From contig BSQZ01000102.1 of NCBI GenBank assembly GCA_033239005.1, positions 912,001-976,000 of the forward strand: a stretch of DNA of 64,000 nucleotides, given 5' to 3'. Source of the DNA: Lamellibrachia satsuma (lineage: Eukaryota > Annelida > Polychaeta > Sabellida > Siboglinidae). A model generated the notes under the pieces. That model saw only the letters and a list, made by a program, of their open reading frames with translations. It had not been told where the DNA came from and did no database searches. Below, one piece after another: positions 38,142 to 53,924 of the stretch; position 1 is the stretch's first letter; the number at the start of each line of letters is the position of its first letter. The translations under genes and the position numbers were made by a program.

Positions 38142-39780
38142 CTGCAACAAATAATAATCACCAATACACAATATGCTAACATGATACTTATTGCAAACTG
38201 TATCAAATAAAACAACTGAAACATCAATATAACGTAATTTATAATCAGTTCAGAACAGGACACTGTGAGGTACCATGTCTATTTTCCTTGCTCGTTTGCG
38301 TTGGGTTTCGCCAACCAACGTCATTATGTCAAAGATATCGTACATGGAAGTGTTGTGCGATTCATGCAAGCCCTTTGCATACATTCCCGTATCGCCATGA
38401 GAACTAATGTGTAGTCACAAAACGTGGGATGCCTGGCTAGAACAACAACCGTCGTTTGCTGTTTTCTGTTTTGTAGAAATGACGCTTTCTATAGACCAGT
38501 TGACTTTTAAAGACTCAAATATTAAAACAACAAATGAAACAGATTGCTGCTATCAATAAAAAATATGAGTTGTGATTGAAACTAGTTGTCTGCTACCATA
38601 CGTTTAGTGTTGCAGAGAACAATATATGAATGGAACACACTATTTATTGGTTGTGTAATGTTAGCAGCGTGAATATGTTAAACACATAATTGACAAATAT
38701 CTAAGATGGGCGAGTTGCAAACACACACCCGCACCCGCACCCGCACCCGCACCCGCACACGCACACGCACACGCACACAATTGACAGCAAACAATAGATA
38801 TAGAACATTTTAATGAACAGTTTAACATTCACATATATTATTGCCTAGATGTGTATGATTGTTCACAAAATGGTTCTGAAACGTAACGAGCGGAACATCG
38901 ACATTCAATTAAACAAGACGGCGTATATTGCAATAAGAGGAGAGCAATGCTTTCTGGTTTGGGTTGGATATATCTAAAATAACAGTTCAATATCAGTTCA
39001 TTTTGGACTGACAACACCTAACCAGTTCGTTTCAGTATGAAAGCTGTCCCACAGATGCTGGTTAACGAGAATGATTCATCGACACGGGTTAAACGTCGTC
39101 GAGACATCTCCCGATTAAAGACCAGACTCTTGTCGACGCCGCATTCGCGTCATATCGATGTGAGAAAAAAACAAAAAAGGAGTCGCCAGGGTCCAACTAG
39201 AAAGAACCGGTTACAACTGTAGATTGTGCTTTTGGTGGTATTCAATTTGTGGCATCATTGCGTTTCCTGTAATGGAGAGTCCCCAGAGCGTGTGTAACGC
39301 CGTTGTAGCAGTATAGTTCCCCCCAGTGCCTTGAGAAGAAAGCTGTGTGTTGTTGAGGCAGCCGACTATGATTAACTCAGTCCATTGAGAAAAGAGCTGC
39401 GTGTTTTGTTGCTGAGGTGGCCAAGCATGATTTACTCAGTGCCATGATTAACCCAGGAACCACTTCATATCATTCGTTCATTTGTAAACTTGTACTGAAT
39501 ATAAACACACACAATTTTCTTGCAGAATAAAATATGGTAGATATTATTCTGATTCACATTTGCTAATTATATACTTTCTTGCACATTTATAAAGGGGGGC
39601 AACTATATCCAGAGTGGGGGACGATGTCCAGGAGAGACGATACCCTATTACACCAGCATGCATGTGTGATCTAGAGACAGTGACACTGACAGGGCAGCAG
39701 CAACATAAGCTACACGTTCGTCAATACAACAGCGTCAGGAGAATCACAGGAGCAAATATGGCGGATAGAAGGATGATGAA
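38142..39780. other. Upstream flank of VWA/EGF gene; no supported gene
   Basis: Holds a GCACCC/GCACAC simple repeat (38,725-38,778) and one 61-codon ORF (39,037-39,222) rich in Arg and Lys with no recognisable domain. The promoter and 5'UTR exon of the VWA/EGF gene should lie here but cannot be pinpointed. Confidence 0.45.
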
Positions 39781-39784
39781 AACT

Positions 39785-42030
39785 TGATGAAAGATATTTA
39801 ACAAGATTTAACAAGGTTTAACAAGGTTGCCATCCAAGGCAAAGGCCCAGATGGCAAGTGGATAAGGAAGCCATTGGCTTATCGAGAGTTCAACATTTTT
39901 AATCTATGTGTAATTACTCCTGAGATATGTGTTAAACGTTTTTTTAAACATATTCACGCTGCTAGCAATTATACAATATGTAGATTTTTTTTCCATTCAT
40001 TGATTGTCCTCTGTACAATGGAACACCTCCTGCAAGATTGTACTATACACCAAAACGAGAGGAAGGCAGAAACACCACCGAAAAAAGATATATGGCCTGC
40101 TGGAGGATCTGGAGCGCGCATGTCTGAGTCCCTGTCTGAGCGTTCGACGAAGAAGAAGAAGATTGTCCTTTGTGAGTAGGAGTACTTCCTGACATCCAAT
40201 CTGCACTGATCATTTACTAATGTTACCCCATGTCCTCTAGTTCTGTTATCTTTCTTGAGTAAGAAAAAATATTTCTATCGATACTTTCGTACCCATTCAG
40301 TATCTTAAAAACTTCAATTTGGTCTCCTCTTAACCGCCTTGCCTCAAGGGTTGTTAAACCATGTTCTTTCGGTCGTTGTTCATAACTAAAGTATTTCAGT
40401 TCTGGAATCATTTAAGTTGCTCTCCTCTGTATTCTTTCAAGCGTATCTATATCCTTCTTATGATATGGCCTCCAAGCTTGTGTACAGTATTCCTAAATAT
40501 TGCTTTATACAATTAGCCTTTTCTACTTGTATGTTATATTTCTCCTAATCAACCCAATAATTTCATTGCCATTTGAAGCTGTAATACCACACTGCTCTGA
40601 AACTCTCATCAGCGCTTATTTTAACTCCTAAGTCCCTTTCCTTTTACATTAGTACCCAGAACAGTATCTCCCATTTTATTGTTTACATCCAAGTTCCCTT
40701 GTCCTGTTTGTGAGTATTTACATTCCCCAAAATTTAAAAACATCTGCCATTTCTCAGACCATTTCACTAATCTGTCTATATTGTTTTGTAAATGTTGTTT
40801 ATCACCATCATTGTTAACCCTTCTAAACACTTTTGTGTCATCCGCAAATTTCAGTACGTTGCTTGTTATATGATCATTCAAGTCATTGATGATAATATTA
40901 AGAATAACAAAGCTCCTACTACTGATCATTGTGGTACCCCACTCAAAACTGATTTCCAGTTTGAAACTTTCCCATCTATCTACTACAACACGCTGTCTTC
41001 TGTCAGTCAACTATTGTTTTATTCAGTCGATTATGCCGTCCCCGATAACATGGGCTTCTAATTTAAGTAGTAATCTTTGATGTGGCACTTTGTCAAAAGG
41101 TTTCTGAAAATATAAGTATATAATATCTATTGTGATCCCTCGTTATTCCAATAAGCATAAGATATTTGTTTAGCATGACCTCGCTTTTAGGAATCCATGT
41201 TGAAATGGATTTATTAATTTATGCCTAACTAGAAAGTCCACCATATGGTCTTTGATTAATCTTTCAAACAACTTACAAATCACTGATATTAAACTCACCG
41301 GTCTGTAATTCTCTTACTTATTTCTCGAACCCTTTTTAAATAATGGTATAATGTTGCTTCTTTCCATTCAAAAGGAACCTCTCCTTCTTTTAATGACAAG
41401 TTGAACACTCTTGCAAGTGGTATACTAATTTGTTCTACTATTTCCATTAGCAGGTGTGGATGAATTCCATCCACTCCAGGTGATTTATTGTCCTTCGTTG
41501 CCTTTAATTAACTGCCCTAAATAGTTCGATTTACCCTCCTGAAATTTAGCATGTGGAACTAGTAATGAATTAATATCATCTCTGGTAAACACTGAACTGA
41601 AGTAATCATTTAGTTCTTCGGCCAATAAAAAACCTTGTGATATTATATTTCCAGTAGTGTCTTCTAGTGGTCCAACTTTGTCTCGTACGTTTTGTTTACT
41701 TCTGATATATGCATGAAGGCTCTTGCTGTCATTTTTTATGTCATATGCTAATTTTTTTCATAGCGTCTTTTAGATTGTCTAATTTAATTCGTAGTTGCAT
41801 TAAGTGCCTCTTTGTAATTTGCGTAGTCTTCATCCTTTCTGGTGCACCTATAAACCCTCCACAAAGTTTGCTTGCGCACTTGTTTTTCTAATAGTTTCTT
41901 TTGACAAATGTTTCTTTCTATATCGTTTTCCTTGTTTTTTATCCATCGGAACAAATTTATCAATGATACTCTCAATTTCATATTTTAGAATGTTGCAACA
42001 TTCAATTGCGGTCTTGGAAAGAAGTTCAAC
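39785..42030 (-). mobile_element. CR1/L2-like non-LTR retrotransposon, 5'-truncated and decayed
   Basis: Reading the minus strand from 42,030: a linker region (LFRWIKNKENDIERN), VDGIHPHLLMEIVEQISIPL (RT start), INDLNDHITSNVLKFADDTK (RT active-site block), LVKWSEKWQMFLNFGECK, and the C-terminal MIPELKYFSYEQRPKEHGLT with RRLRGDQIEVFKILNGY. It ends in the tail at 39,840-39,900 (GGCAAGTGGATAAGGAAG on the plus strand). Stops and frameshifts break the ORF. It belongs to the same family as the copy at 31.6-33.07 kb and the tails at 2.4 and 54.6 kb. Confidence 0.85.
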
Positions 42031-42319
42031 TTAACTGGAAGAATAATAAGAAATCAGATGATAGGCAATCACTGGGGAGTATAGTATATCACATACAACT
42101 GACAAATGTGTGACATTGGTAACACGAGAAGTATGTCAAAAGAAATCACTTAACGGGTCAACCTGGCGGATGAAATGAGATATTTTAAAAGTTGACGACG
42201 GTTATTAGGACCTACAAAGGTCACCTACATTGACCGGTTAAGTTATTGTTGATACTATACAGAATCTGGCAGTCCAACATATTTATGCACATTCTCAGAC
42301 GTACTCATTCACAACGTTC

Positions 42320-44150
42320 TTAGGATATCGAAACTCCATCCTCCATCGATTATGGCCATCGCAAATCAGGTTCTTTGTCATAGGCTGTTCAAATATGTAG
42401 CGTGTGAATGTGTAAGTATTTTACTGGGTGTGAATGTGTAAGTAATATGTAGTGTGTGAATGGGTAAGTATTATGTAGTGTGTGAATGTGCAAGTATCAT
42501 GTAGGGTGTGAACGTGTAAGTATCATGTAGGGTGTGAATGTGTAATTATTATGTAATGTGTGAATGTGTAAGTATTATGTAGTGTGTGAATGTGCAATTA
42601 TTATGTAGTGTGTGAACGCGTAAGTATTATGTAGGGTGTGAATGGGTAAATAGTATGTAGTGTGTGAATGTGTAAGTATTATGTTGTGTGTGAATGTGTA
42701 AGTATTATGTAGTGTGTGAACGTGTAAGTATTATGTAGGATGTGAATGGGTAAGTATTATGTAGTGTGTGAATGTGTAAGTGTTATGTAGTGTGTGAATG
42801 TGTAAGTATTATGTAGTGTGTGAACGTGTAAGTATTATGTAGTGTGTGAACGTGTAAGTATTATGTAGTGTGTGAACGTGTAAGTATTATGTAGTGTGTG
42901 AACGTGTAAGTATTATGTAGTGTGTGAACGTGTAAGTATTATGTAGTGTGTGAACGTGTAAGTATTATGTAGTGTGTGAACGTGTAAGTATTATGTAGTG
43001 TGTGAATGTGTAAGTATTATGTAGTGTGTGAATGTGTAAGTATTATGTAGTGTGTGAACGTGTAAGTATTATGTAGTGTGTGAATGTGTAAGTATTATGT
43101 AGTGTGTGAACGTGTAAATATTATGTAGTGTGTGAACGTGTAAGTATTATGTAGTGTGTAAATGTGTAAGTATTATGTAAGGTGTGAACGTGTAAGTATT
43201 ATATAGTGTGTGAATGTGTAAGTATTATGTAGTGTGTGAACGTGTAAGTATTATGTAGTGTGTGAACGTGTAAGTATTACGTAGTGTGTGAACGTGTAAG
43301 TATTATGTAGTGTGTGCATGTGTAAGTATTATGTAGTGTGTGAACGTGTAAGTTTTATGTAGTGTGTGAACGTGTAAGTATTATGTAGTGTGTGAACGTG
43401 TAAGTGTTATGTAGTGTGTGAATGTGTAAGTGTTATGTAGTGTGTGAACGTGTAAGTATTATGTAGTGTGTGAATGTGTAAGTATTATGTAGTGTGTGAA
43501 CGTGTAAGTATTATGTAGTGTGTGAATGTGTAATTATTATGTAGGGTGTGAACGTGTAATTATTATGTAGGGTGTGAATGTGTAAGTATTATGTAGTGTG
43601 TGAATGTGTAAGTATTATGTAGTGTGTGAACGTGTAAGTATTATGTAGGGTGTGAATGTGTAAGTATTATGTAGTGTGTGAATGTGTAATTATTATGTAG
43701 TGTGTGAACGTGTAATTATTATGTAGTGTGTGAATGTGTAAGTATTATGTAGTGTGTGAACGTGTAAGTATTATGTAGTGTGTGAACGTGTAAGTATTAT
43801 GTAGTGTGTGAATGTGTAAGTATTATGTAGTGTGTGAATGTGTAATTATTATGTATGGTGTGAATGTGTAAGTATTATGTAGTGTGTGAATGTGTAATTA
43901 TTATGTAGTGTGTGAACGTGTAATTATTATCTAGGGTGTGAATGTGTAAGTATTATGCGCAGCTGGCTTAATAAAAGGGTGGGTACATTTGTTAAAATCA
44001 TCGAAAGAATTTACATTGATCGTTATATCGGGTAACTTGCGAAATTGTGAATAGTCTCTATGTCATAGCATATAGAACCGGTCCATTTTTTCATTTTCCC
44101 GATGATATCTGACCAGACACAGTCAACAATAATGTAATAGTTTATCCGAT
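42320..44150. repeat. Dispersed repeat carrying a 26-bp minisatellite of about 60 copies (42,398-43,960)
   Basis: Unit GTGTGAACGTGTAAGTATTA plus TGTAGT, period 26. Most units differ only at AACG/AATG (CpG against TpG). The left flank (CTCCATCCTCCATCGATTAT ... TTCAAATATGTAG) and right flank (TTAATAAAA ... TCGTTATATCGGGTAACTT) match 1-57 and 165-360, where a (TG)n array takes the place of the 26-bp array. Confidence 0.85.
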
Positions 44151-46205
44151 GACGTCATTTCCATCATTCCCAATGTTCAGCCTCATCAAACGTTTTACTC
44201 CAGCATCTTCGTCTGCAAGTTTGGTAAGTATTATGATAGTGTTAATTCCTGTTTCTGTAATTTTGCTATACCAACTTATTGTTCGCAGTATGTCATAGCG
44301 TCACTTCCATACTAATAAATGTCAGACCATAGGTTCCATTTAGAATTTCAATACATCTGCAAGGTACTTGTCACTAGTGCAACAAAACCATGCGTGCTAT
44401 CTACCATCGTATAGTAAAAAATGAAACACAAAACAACCAGTCATAATCCAGCTATGAGGCCCGCCTTATGCTGGCCTGATCTAATGTGTTTTGCCTATGG
44501 GTAGACGTGGGTGTTTCTACAATAGGACTTTGTTCCGTGACAGATATGAACGGGCAGATAGCATTCAATCGGTGACCTCTGCCAATGCACCCTCGATCGT
44601 GAATTCATTAGAATCATAGCGTTTTCTGCCTGGAGCAAGGTATGTGTGCGATTATGAACACAAATGATAAAAAACGGGTGCGTCGTTGTTCTTTGATGTT
44701 ACATACAATGAGACCATTTCAGTACGACAATTATAGAACATGCTGGTGACTCATTGGTGACTCATTGCCAACACAACGCAACAAACACATTCCGATTTCG
44801 TCACCCGGCGGCCTCTGTGCATGCTCCAGTTCATACGGCCGTGTAAAAAACACTGGTCGTTGAACTGTGCACATACGCACTTGACGCGTCGCTGATAGGT
44901 CAGGATTAACCGGCGATACACTGGCATCACATCCAGAAGTCCTAGTTAACTACATTCCACTTGCGCTTTGCAGACATATTACTATATTAAGCGCCTGCTG
45001 TGTTGGCCTAAATGACGGAAGCAGGATTTTATGCCTGCATCACAGACACACTCAGTTACTGACACATATAGATAAGGACGCACGCAAGCATTCACGCACG
45101 CACGCACGGTAGGTAGGTGATTGCAGTAAGGTAGTTAAATTACAAAAGAAAGATTCATATCCGAATCGCTGACTAAAATATTCCAATAGTTGTTTTCCTG
45201 TTTTGTTTAAAATACGGTGATTTGTTTAGCAACCGGTCTCTTGAGCTACCGTCGTACAACGAATACACTATTTGTTCCAGTGAACTTGTTAGAAACAACA
45301 CATCACACGACTAGCTGTGACGGAGGGAAGGACATAGCTGCTTAACTTTCAAATAACGAGCGAGAACGAGCACCTGCTCGTGTTCAATTTACACTGTTCT
45401 TTTACTATTACTCAGCAAGGGTGTCGTTGATCAGAGTAAAAAACAGGTCAACCGTCGACCACAATCACGTTAACAATCTAGGGAATCTGTGGAACCAGAT
45501 CATTGTCGATGTGTGTTTTGTCGAAGCGACTATTTCACGTTGCAACAAAGAAAGATCAGTGCTTGGAACCCACGTGTGAGAACATAATACGTCATGAAAT
45601 ACATGCCACAGAGAGGGAGATACATGTATGCAAGATAATGAGCTCATGTTTAATTTATGGCAGATTATGTTTATGGCAGCGATTCTCGTTTTTGTCTTAT
45701 GTGACTGTTGTTGTCGCGAAACAAGTGAGACCGTAAACTGGCGTCAAGAGATCGCTGGCTCCGGTTAGAGAAACACCTTTGCTCACGAACACGCACTCAC
45801 CTGAACTAAGCGTGATTGACTAACCACGCACATCTACAATTTGGCATACGTATTGTAGTTTTTGTCATTACCATGTTCGAATAAGGCCTGTTACTTGCTA
45901 ACGCGATTATGTACAAAAGATTCATTGGAATATGGCTACGAATACCTTGCATGATCCTGCCAGCCTGGAAGTGTCTTTTTGCAAAATCCTGATGGTGGTA
46001 TTGTCAGTTTGGTTATTCGTACCAGATATTCAATGTCTATTATGAGCACCAACTTAGGAGGCGAAATTACACGCACTGCTGATTCATAGTATACGTGTTT
46101 ATTGTGTGCTGCATCTTAGATAAACAAGAAACGGCAATATAAATCAGGTGTAAGCAAAGTGTGCTGTAAAAAACATATTCAATTACTAAACGATTTCTTC
46201 AACAA
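44151..46205. other. No gene seen
   Basis: Unique-looking sequence with only short ORFs lacking domains. A CACG simple repeat occurs near 45,080-45,107. No RNA gene recognised. Confidence 0.5.
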
Positions 46206-46212
46206 ACAGTGG

Positions 46213-46380
46213 AGTTGTAATAATAAAAAGTTGACTGATACGACCAGTTGTAATAATAAAAAGTTTACTGATACGACCAGTTGTAATAATAAAAAGTTTA
46301 CTGATACGACCAGTTGTAATAATAAAAAGTTTACTGATACGACCAGTTGTAATAATAAACAGTTGACTGATACGACCAGA
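46213..46380. repeat. 33-bp tandem repeat, five copies
   Basis: Unit TTGTAATAATAAAAAGTTTA plus CTGATACGACCAG. The period is a multiple of three, which keeps ORFs open on both strands (46,159-46,545). No evidence for coding. Confidence 0.9.
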
Positions 46381-46779
46381 TCAATAGGGACAGTGTACAC
46401 GGAGGCGAAACAAGGAAAAAAAACCTGCGACGAAAACACAATCGTGAAACTCCAGTATTGCATTTGGAACACGAGTGTCACAGACATGCAATCAATCAAC
46501 ACTCTCCGTGCAGGACGGAAAACTGGCCAGCTAAACTTTTGCTAATGTCCGTCGGTAATTTGGGAAATCTACAATAACTACACCAGTAACGACGAATTAC
46601 GACAATTAAATGTCTTCATCCAAGCTCTAGAAATACAAGTAGTTTGCACACTAACCTTCGTTCTATGAACTGTTTCCAATCACCTAATCTGTTCCTCTCG
46701 CCAACCCGATCAAGCTGCGTCCACGGGGTAACATGCAACAATTCACTTATCTGGCGAAACAGTGGCTGGTTTTATAACT

Positions 46780-49720
<2,941 letters not shown>

Positions 49721-50505
49721 TAGTCCACGTGACATCTGTGTTGTTTGTTTTGGGTGGTACTTTCGTTCACACTTCTTAACGCAAGCGATACAACACTTCG
49801 GCACATACAATACATACATTGAGGTACTAAGTATATAAGTACATTACATGGTGTACTAGGCACATGCACACTCGCTGACATTTACGGACAACGGACCACA
49901 CATTATATAGCGCGTTATTGTTGTTCTGAATTGATCACACATTAGATTTTGTTGATGTTTCAATAATTTTATTTGGCACAGTTTACAACAAGTATCCTGT
50001 TAGCATAATTTTAACAGCTAATGGATTTACTTAGCAATGCGTCACTAGGTAATTGCACCGCAATATAATGACATAACATACATATGGGTCATAGATCATG
50101 TAGGATTAAAGAAGAAGAAGGTTTGGTGTGTTTCGTTGTTTCATTCTGAAAATAAACTCACAACAAATAAACTCGCATTAAGATTAAGAGAAGAAAGCTG
50201 GCCATTTGAAACAAAGACCAGAAGAGCAGCGTAGAAGGAGAACTACCAGGACAAAAACCGAAGAAGAAAACAAATGGACTGGGTGAACTCGAAACGTCTA
50301 CGGAGACTACAAGGAGACGCCAATGGCCTAACTGAGGCTTCGACTACCGTAAAAAAGAATAACATTGTGTACTTTCTTGGAAAAAAATATATTGAATGCT
50401 TGTGTTGAGTATTACTGAAACAGGGCTTCGGGCTCCGGCTGGCTCGCCAGATGAGGTTGCGACTACATCCCCTTCGACAGGAAATTTGTCACCATCGGTG
50501 ATATA
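49721..50505. other. No gene seen
   Basis: Sequence without recognisable coding, RNA or repeat structure beyond short AAGAAGAAG tracts. Confidence 0.45.
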
Positions 50506-51510
50506 GATGTAATGATACCATGAGATATGAGACTGGAATAAGAATGTGGCTGAAGTATTTATCGGTATCTCTCACAAACTAGATATACAACATTTTATTT
50601 ATTTTGAAGATTATTTCATATATTTGAATTCTTTATCTGAATGCCGGAGTAATCGTTGTATTGTGATACAACGTAAACATTGCTATCGTGAACCATGTCC
50701 AGTGTGCGAAGTGCGTGACCCATGTCTAGTGTGTTAAGTGCGTGAATCATATCCAATGTGTTAAGTGCGTGAACCAGGTCCAGTGTGTTAAGTGCGTGAA
50801 CCATATCCAGTGTGTTAAGCGCGTGAACCATGTCCAGAGTGTTAAGTGCGTGAACCATGTCCAGTGATTATGATCGTGATGGTGATAGTGATTATGAATA
50901 TAAATATGAATATGATCATGATTATCACTATTATTGTTATTATTATCATCATTGGTGTCATAATCATTATTCGATTATTAATACTTTGTGTCAGCAAGTA
51001 GGATACGATATTATGGTACTGCAATCTAGCATCTGGATCTGGATAGGGATAATTACTCAGCAAAGTCCGTCTAGGCTATTGCACTGAGCGTTTATTTAAG
51101 AGTGTCCTTCTCTTGAATTAGAGAGTCCATCACAAGATTGTTTCCATTTCCCTGCGTGGGATCTTTTACTTCCCCTGACACAGACACCAGATAGAAGGGA
51201 CCAACAGCTTTCAGTGTCTCTTCCGAAAGACACAGGCAATGGGGCGGTGAACGAGATTGCCCAAGCTTCGAAACGGCTCAGGTGGAATCGAACTACCGTC
51301 CTCTCGGTCGACAGGCGGGTGCTCTAACCATTACACCACCGATATAGCAGCAATGATACCATGAGACATGAGACGGCTGGAATAAGAATGTGGCTGAAGT
51401 ACTTATCGGTATCTCTCGAAAACTGGTGATACAATTATTTCATTTCTGAGTTCCTGTGTAATCGTCGTATTGTGACACAAGGAAACATCGCTAGCGTGAA
51501 TCATTACCAC
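50506..51510. repeat. Local direct duplication flanking a 27-bp array and a SINE
   Basis: 50,508-50,700 (ATGATACCATGAGATATGAG, TGGCTGAAGT, TCGGTATCTCTC, CGTATTGTGATACAA-like) recurs in diverged form at 51,352-51,515. Between them are six 27-bp units (CCAGTGTGTTAAGTGCGTGA plus ACCATGT, 50,696-50,868), a GAT/TAT-rich tract and a tRNA-derived SINE. Confidence 0.7.
51110..51348 (-). mobile_element. tRNA-derived SINE
   Basis: The minus strand begins with a tRNA-like head: A-box-like TGGTGTAATGGTTAGAGCAC and B-box AGTTCGATTCC (51,279-51,347). The body follows, including CGTTTCGAAGCTTGGGCAAT, CGTTCACCGCCCC, and TTTCGGAAGAGACACTGAAA. The first body part matches the SINE body at 22.2 kb. It is not scored as a tRNA gene because the stems are imperfect and a SINE body is attached. 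Confidence 0.75.
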
Positions 51511-51515
51511 TGGCG

Positions 51516-52255
51516 CTGTGACTCGTTGTGACCAAAATGACATGGCAACACAGAGTAGTTCGGGAGGTCAAGTTATCTTATTTTTGTTTCTGACAAAACG
51601 CGTTCTATTGGCTAATAAATCCTAGTGAATGTTGATAAGACAAATATGGTCAATGCTATCTATTATATGATTCTCATAGGCAAACCCATTATTGCAGTTC
51701 ACCCGGTAACCTGCTGCTTTAGACGGATGTGCCTCATTAAATATTATGTCCTATCTAATAAATCACTGCATTTTTGGTCAAATAAATGCTATCAGATTAC
51801 GACCTTATTCGCAGTGGTCAGACATGCATAATCAGAGTATGTTATATCTCAATAACATAATTATGATGTCCGTTGCACAGTCCACAATCTCAACTGCTTA
51901 TTCTATTGTAAGCGCCATCTATAGTCCGATTTGATGCTGTTTCGATTAATTGGAAATATGTGCAGTCAACGATATAGATTACACCGTGATTGCAAACAAC
52001 GTTTGATTTTACACGATAAGCTTGACTGTGCTCACATGACATTGAACTGAATCTGCCTTACCCCTTTGTTTTGGTTCACAGCTGAGCTTGGGTTTCCCGA
52101 AGATTTTAGTGCAATAGAAGTGTACTATATATTGTATTATGTCGTTTTTACTGTATCTTAACAATCGGTCTGAGTTGATAGATATGATAGACGAAACAAG
52201 AAAACCAGAATGAATCAACGTAAATTCTCCGTTTCCCCTTGCCATTGGTTCCCAT
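51516..52255. other. No gene seen
   Basis: Short ORFs only; no domain, repeat or RNA gene recognised. Confidence 0.45.
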
Positions 52256-52256
52256 G

Positions 52257-52566
52257 CGAGTCTGTCTGTTTGTCTATCTGTCTCTCTATATATTTCTGTC
52301 TGTCTGTCTGTCTTTATCTTTCTGTCTGTCTATAACTTCATGTCTCTCTGTATGTCTGTGTCTATGTGTGTGTATGTATGTATGTATGTCTGTATGTATG
52401 TATGTATGTATGTATGTATGTATGTATGTATGTATGTACGTATGTATATATGTATGTATATATGTATGCATGTATGTATGTATGCATGCATGCATGCATG
52501 TATGTATGTATGTATGTATGTATGTATGTATGTATGTATGTATGTATGTATGTATGTATGTATGTA

Positions 52567-52645
<79 letters not shown>

Positions 52646-53072
52646 GTGTGTATGTGTGGGTACGTACATACGTACGTACGTCCACGTCCGCCGCCCGCCC
52701 GCCCGCCCGCCCGCCCGCCCGCCCGCCCGCCCGCCCGCCCGCCCGCCCGCCCGCCCGCCCGCCCGCCCGCCCCCGCCCGCCCGCCCGCCCGCCCGCCCGC
52801 CCGCCCGCCCGCCCGCCCGCCCGCCCGCCCGCCCGCCCGCCCGCCCGCCCGCCCGCCCGCCCGCCCGCCCGCCCGCCCGCCCGCCCGCCCGCCCGCCCGC
52901 CCGCCCGCCCGCCCGCCCGCCCGCCCGCCCGCCCGCCCGCCCGCCCGCCCGCCCGCCCGCCCGCCCGCCCGCCCGCCCGCCCGCCCGCCCGCCCGCCCGC
53001 CCGCCCGCCCGCCCGCCCGCCCGCCCGCCGCCCGCCCGCCCGCCCGCCCGCCCGCCCGCCCCCCCGCCCGCA
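52257..53072. repeat. Compound microsatellite ending in (CCCG)n of about 390 bp
   Basis: Successive blocks: (CTGT)n, (ATGT)n with ATGC variants, (TATGTG)n, (TACG)n, then (CCCG)n from about 52,687 to 53,072 with two phase slips. All frames are open, giving spurious ORFs of up to 332 codons on both strands. Confidence 0.95.
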
Positions 53073-53089
53073 CACAGCACACACCACTG

Positions 53090-53900
53090 CTGGCGTACAC
53101 TTGTGGACAGCTGGAATGAGAATACGGATAATTGGAGGATATCCAACTTTCTTGAGGAGAGTAAAGAATGCTTCTCTATTTACATAGACGAGCCAGTATA
53201 TGAGACCCACAACGGCCTTAGAGAGTGGCATATATAATACATCATAAGTAATCTGAGCAATAGTGTTGGTTGAAGAGAACTTCGTAAACATAACGTGGTT
53301 TGAAAAAAGGTCTATCTTAGTCACACGGATATGTTTACGAGATAGCGTTCGGTCAACCGTAGCCGCTTAAATGGCAATCGGTGAGGGTGACATTCAGTCT
53401 GTTGTAGACATTGACAATGTTTGTCTGTGCTGGCTCCGCAACAGAGCCACGCTAAGAATGACCGCCAAATGTAATGTGGAAACGGTTGAAAGTGTGTACA
53501 CTTTGTTCAGCCTTGGGTGAGATTCACAACGATACCATGACAAGGAATAGTAGCTGTGAAATCTAACATCGCGCAATTATAATTCGGAAATTACAGGTCT
53601 CAAATAAGGTTTCATATATTAGGTGTATGTCTTAGTACACAGCTCGTGCATTGGTTTATATGATCAACCAACTGTTCATTTGTTGTACGCATTAATCATT
53701 ACGATGTTGTCGCGAGCTTCTTAAACTGTTCAACAAATAACGCCTCGAATGTTGTTGACCTCAACATCACCTTGATACTCTTCAACAGTCTACTTGTTTA
53801 CATAAGCATTATTAACAAATGGCCTTCACATTTTCACATATTGAACAAAACAAGAACGTTGACAAGAAGTACTGTGCAATGTCCTTTATTGGTTGTGACT
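53090..53900. other. No gene seen
   Basis: No recognisable coding or repeat structure. Confidence 0.45.
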
Positions 53901-53924
53901 AGGCGCCCATATGCATTTGAGACA

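Noticed and set aside
42398..43960. CRISPR-like array of regular repeats
   Set aside because: Units are contiguous 26-mers without unique spacers, in a eukaryotic genome with no cas genes; it is a minisatellite.
46159..46545. 128-codon ORF with NNKKFTDTTSC repeats
   Set aside because: Generated by a 33-bp tandem repeat; the opposite strand is open too, and flanking sequence shows no gene.
52239..53324. Very long ORFs (up to 332 codons) on both strands
   Set aside because: They are produced by microsatellites with no stop in any frame; composition is pure repeat and no domain is present.
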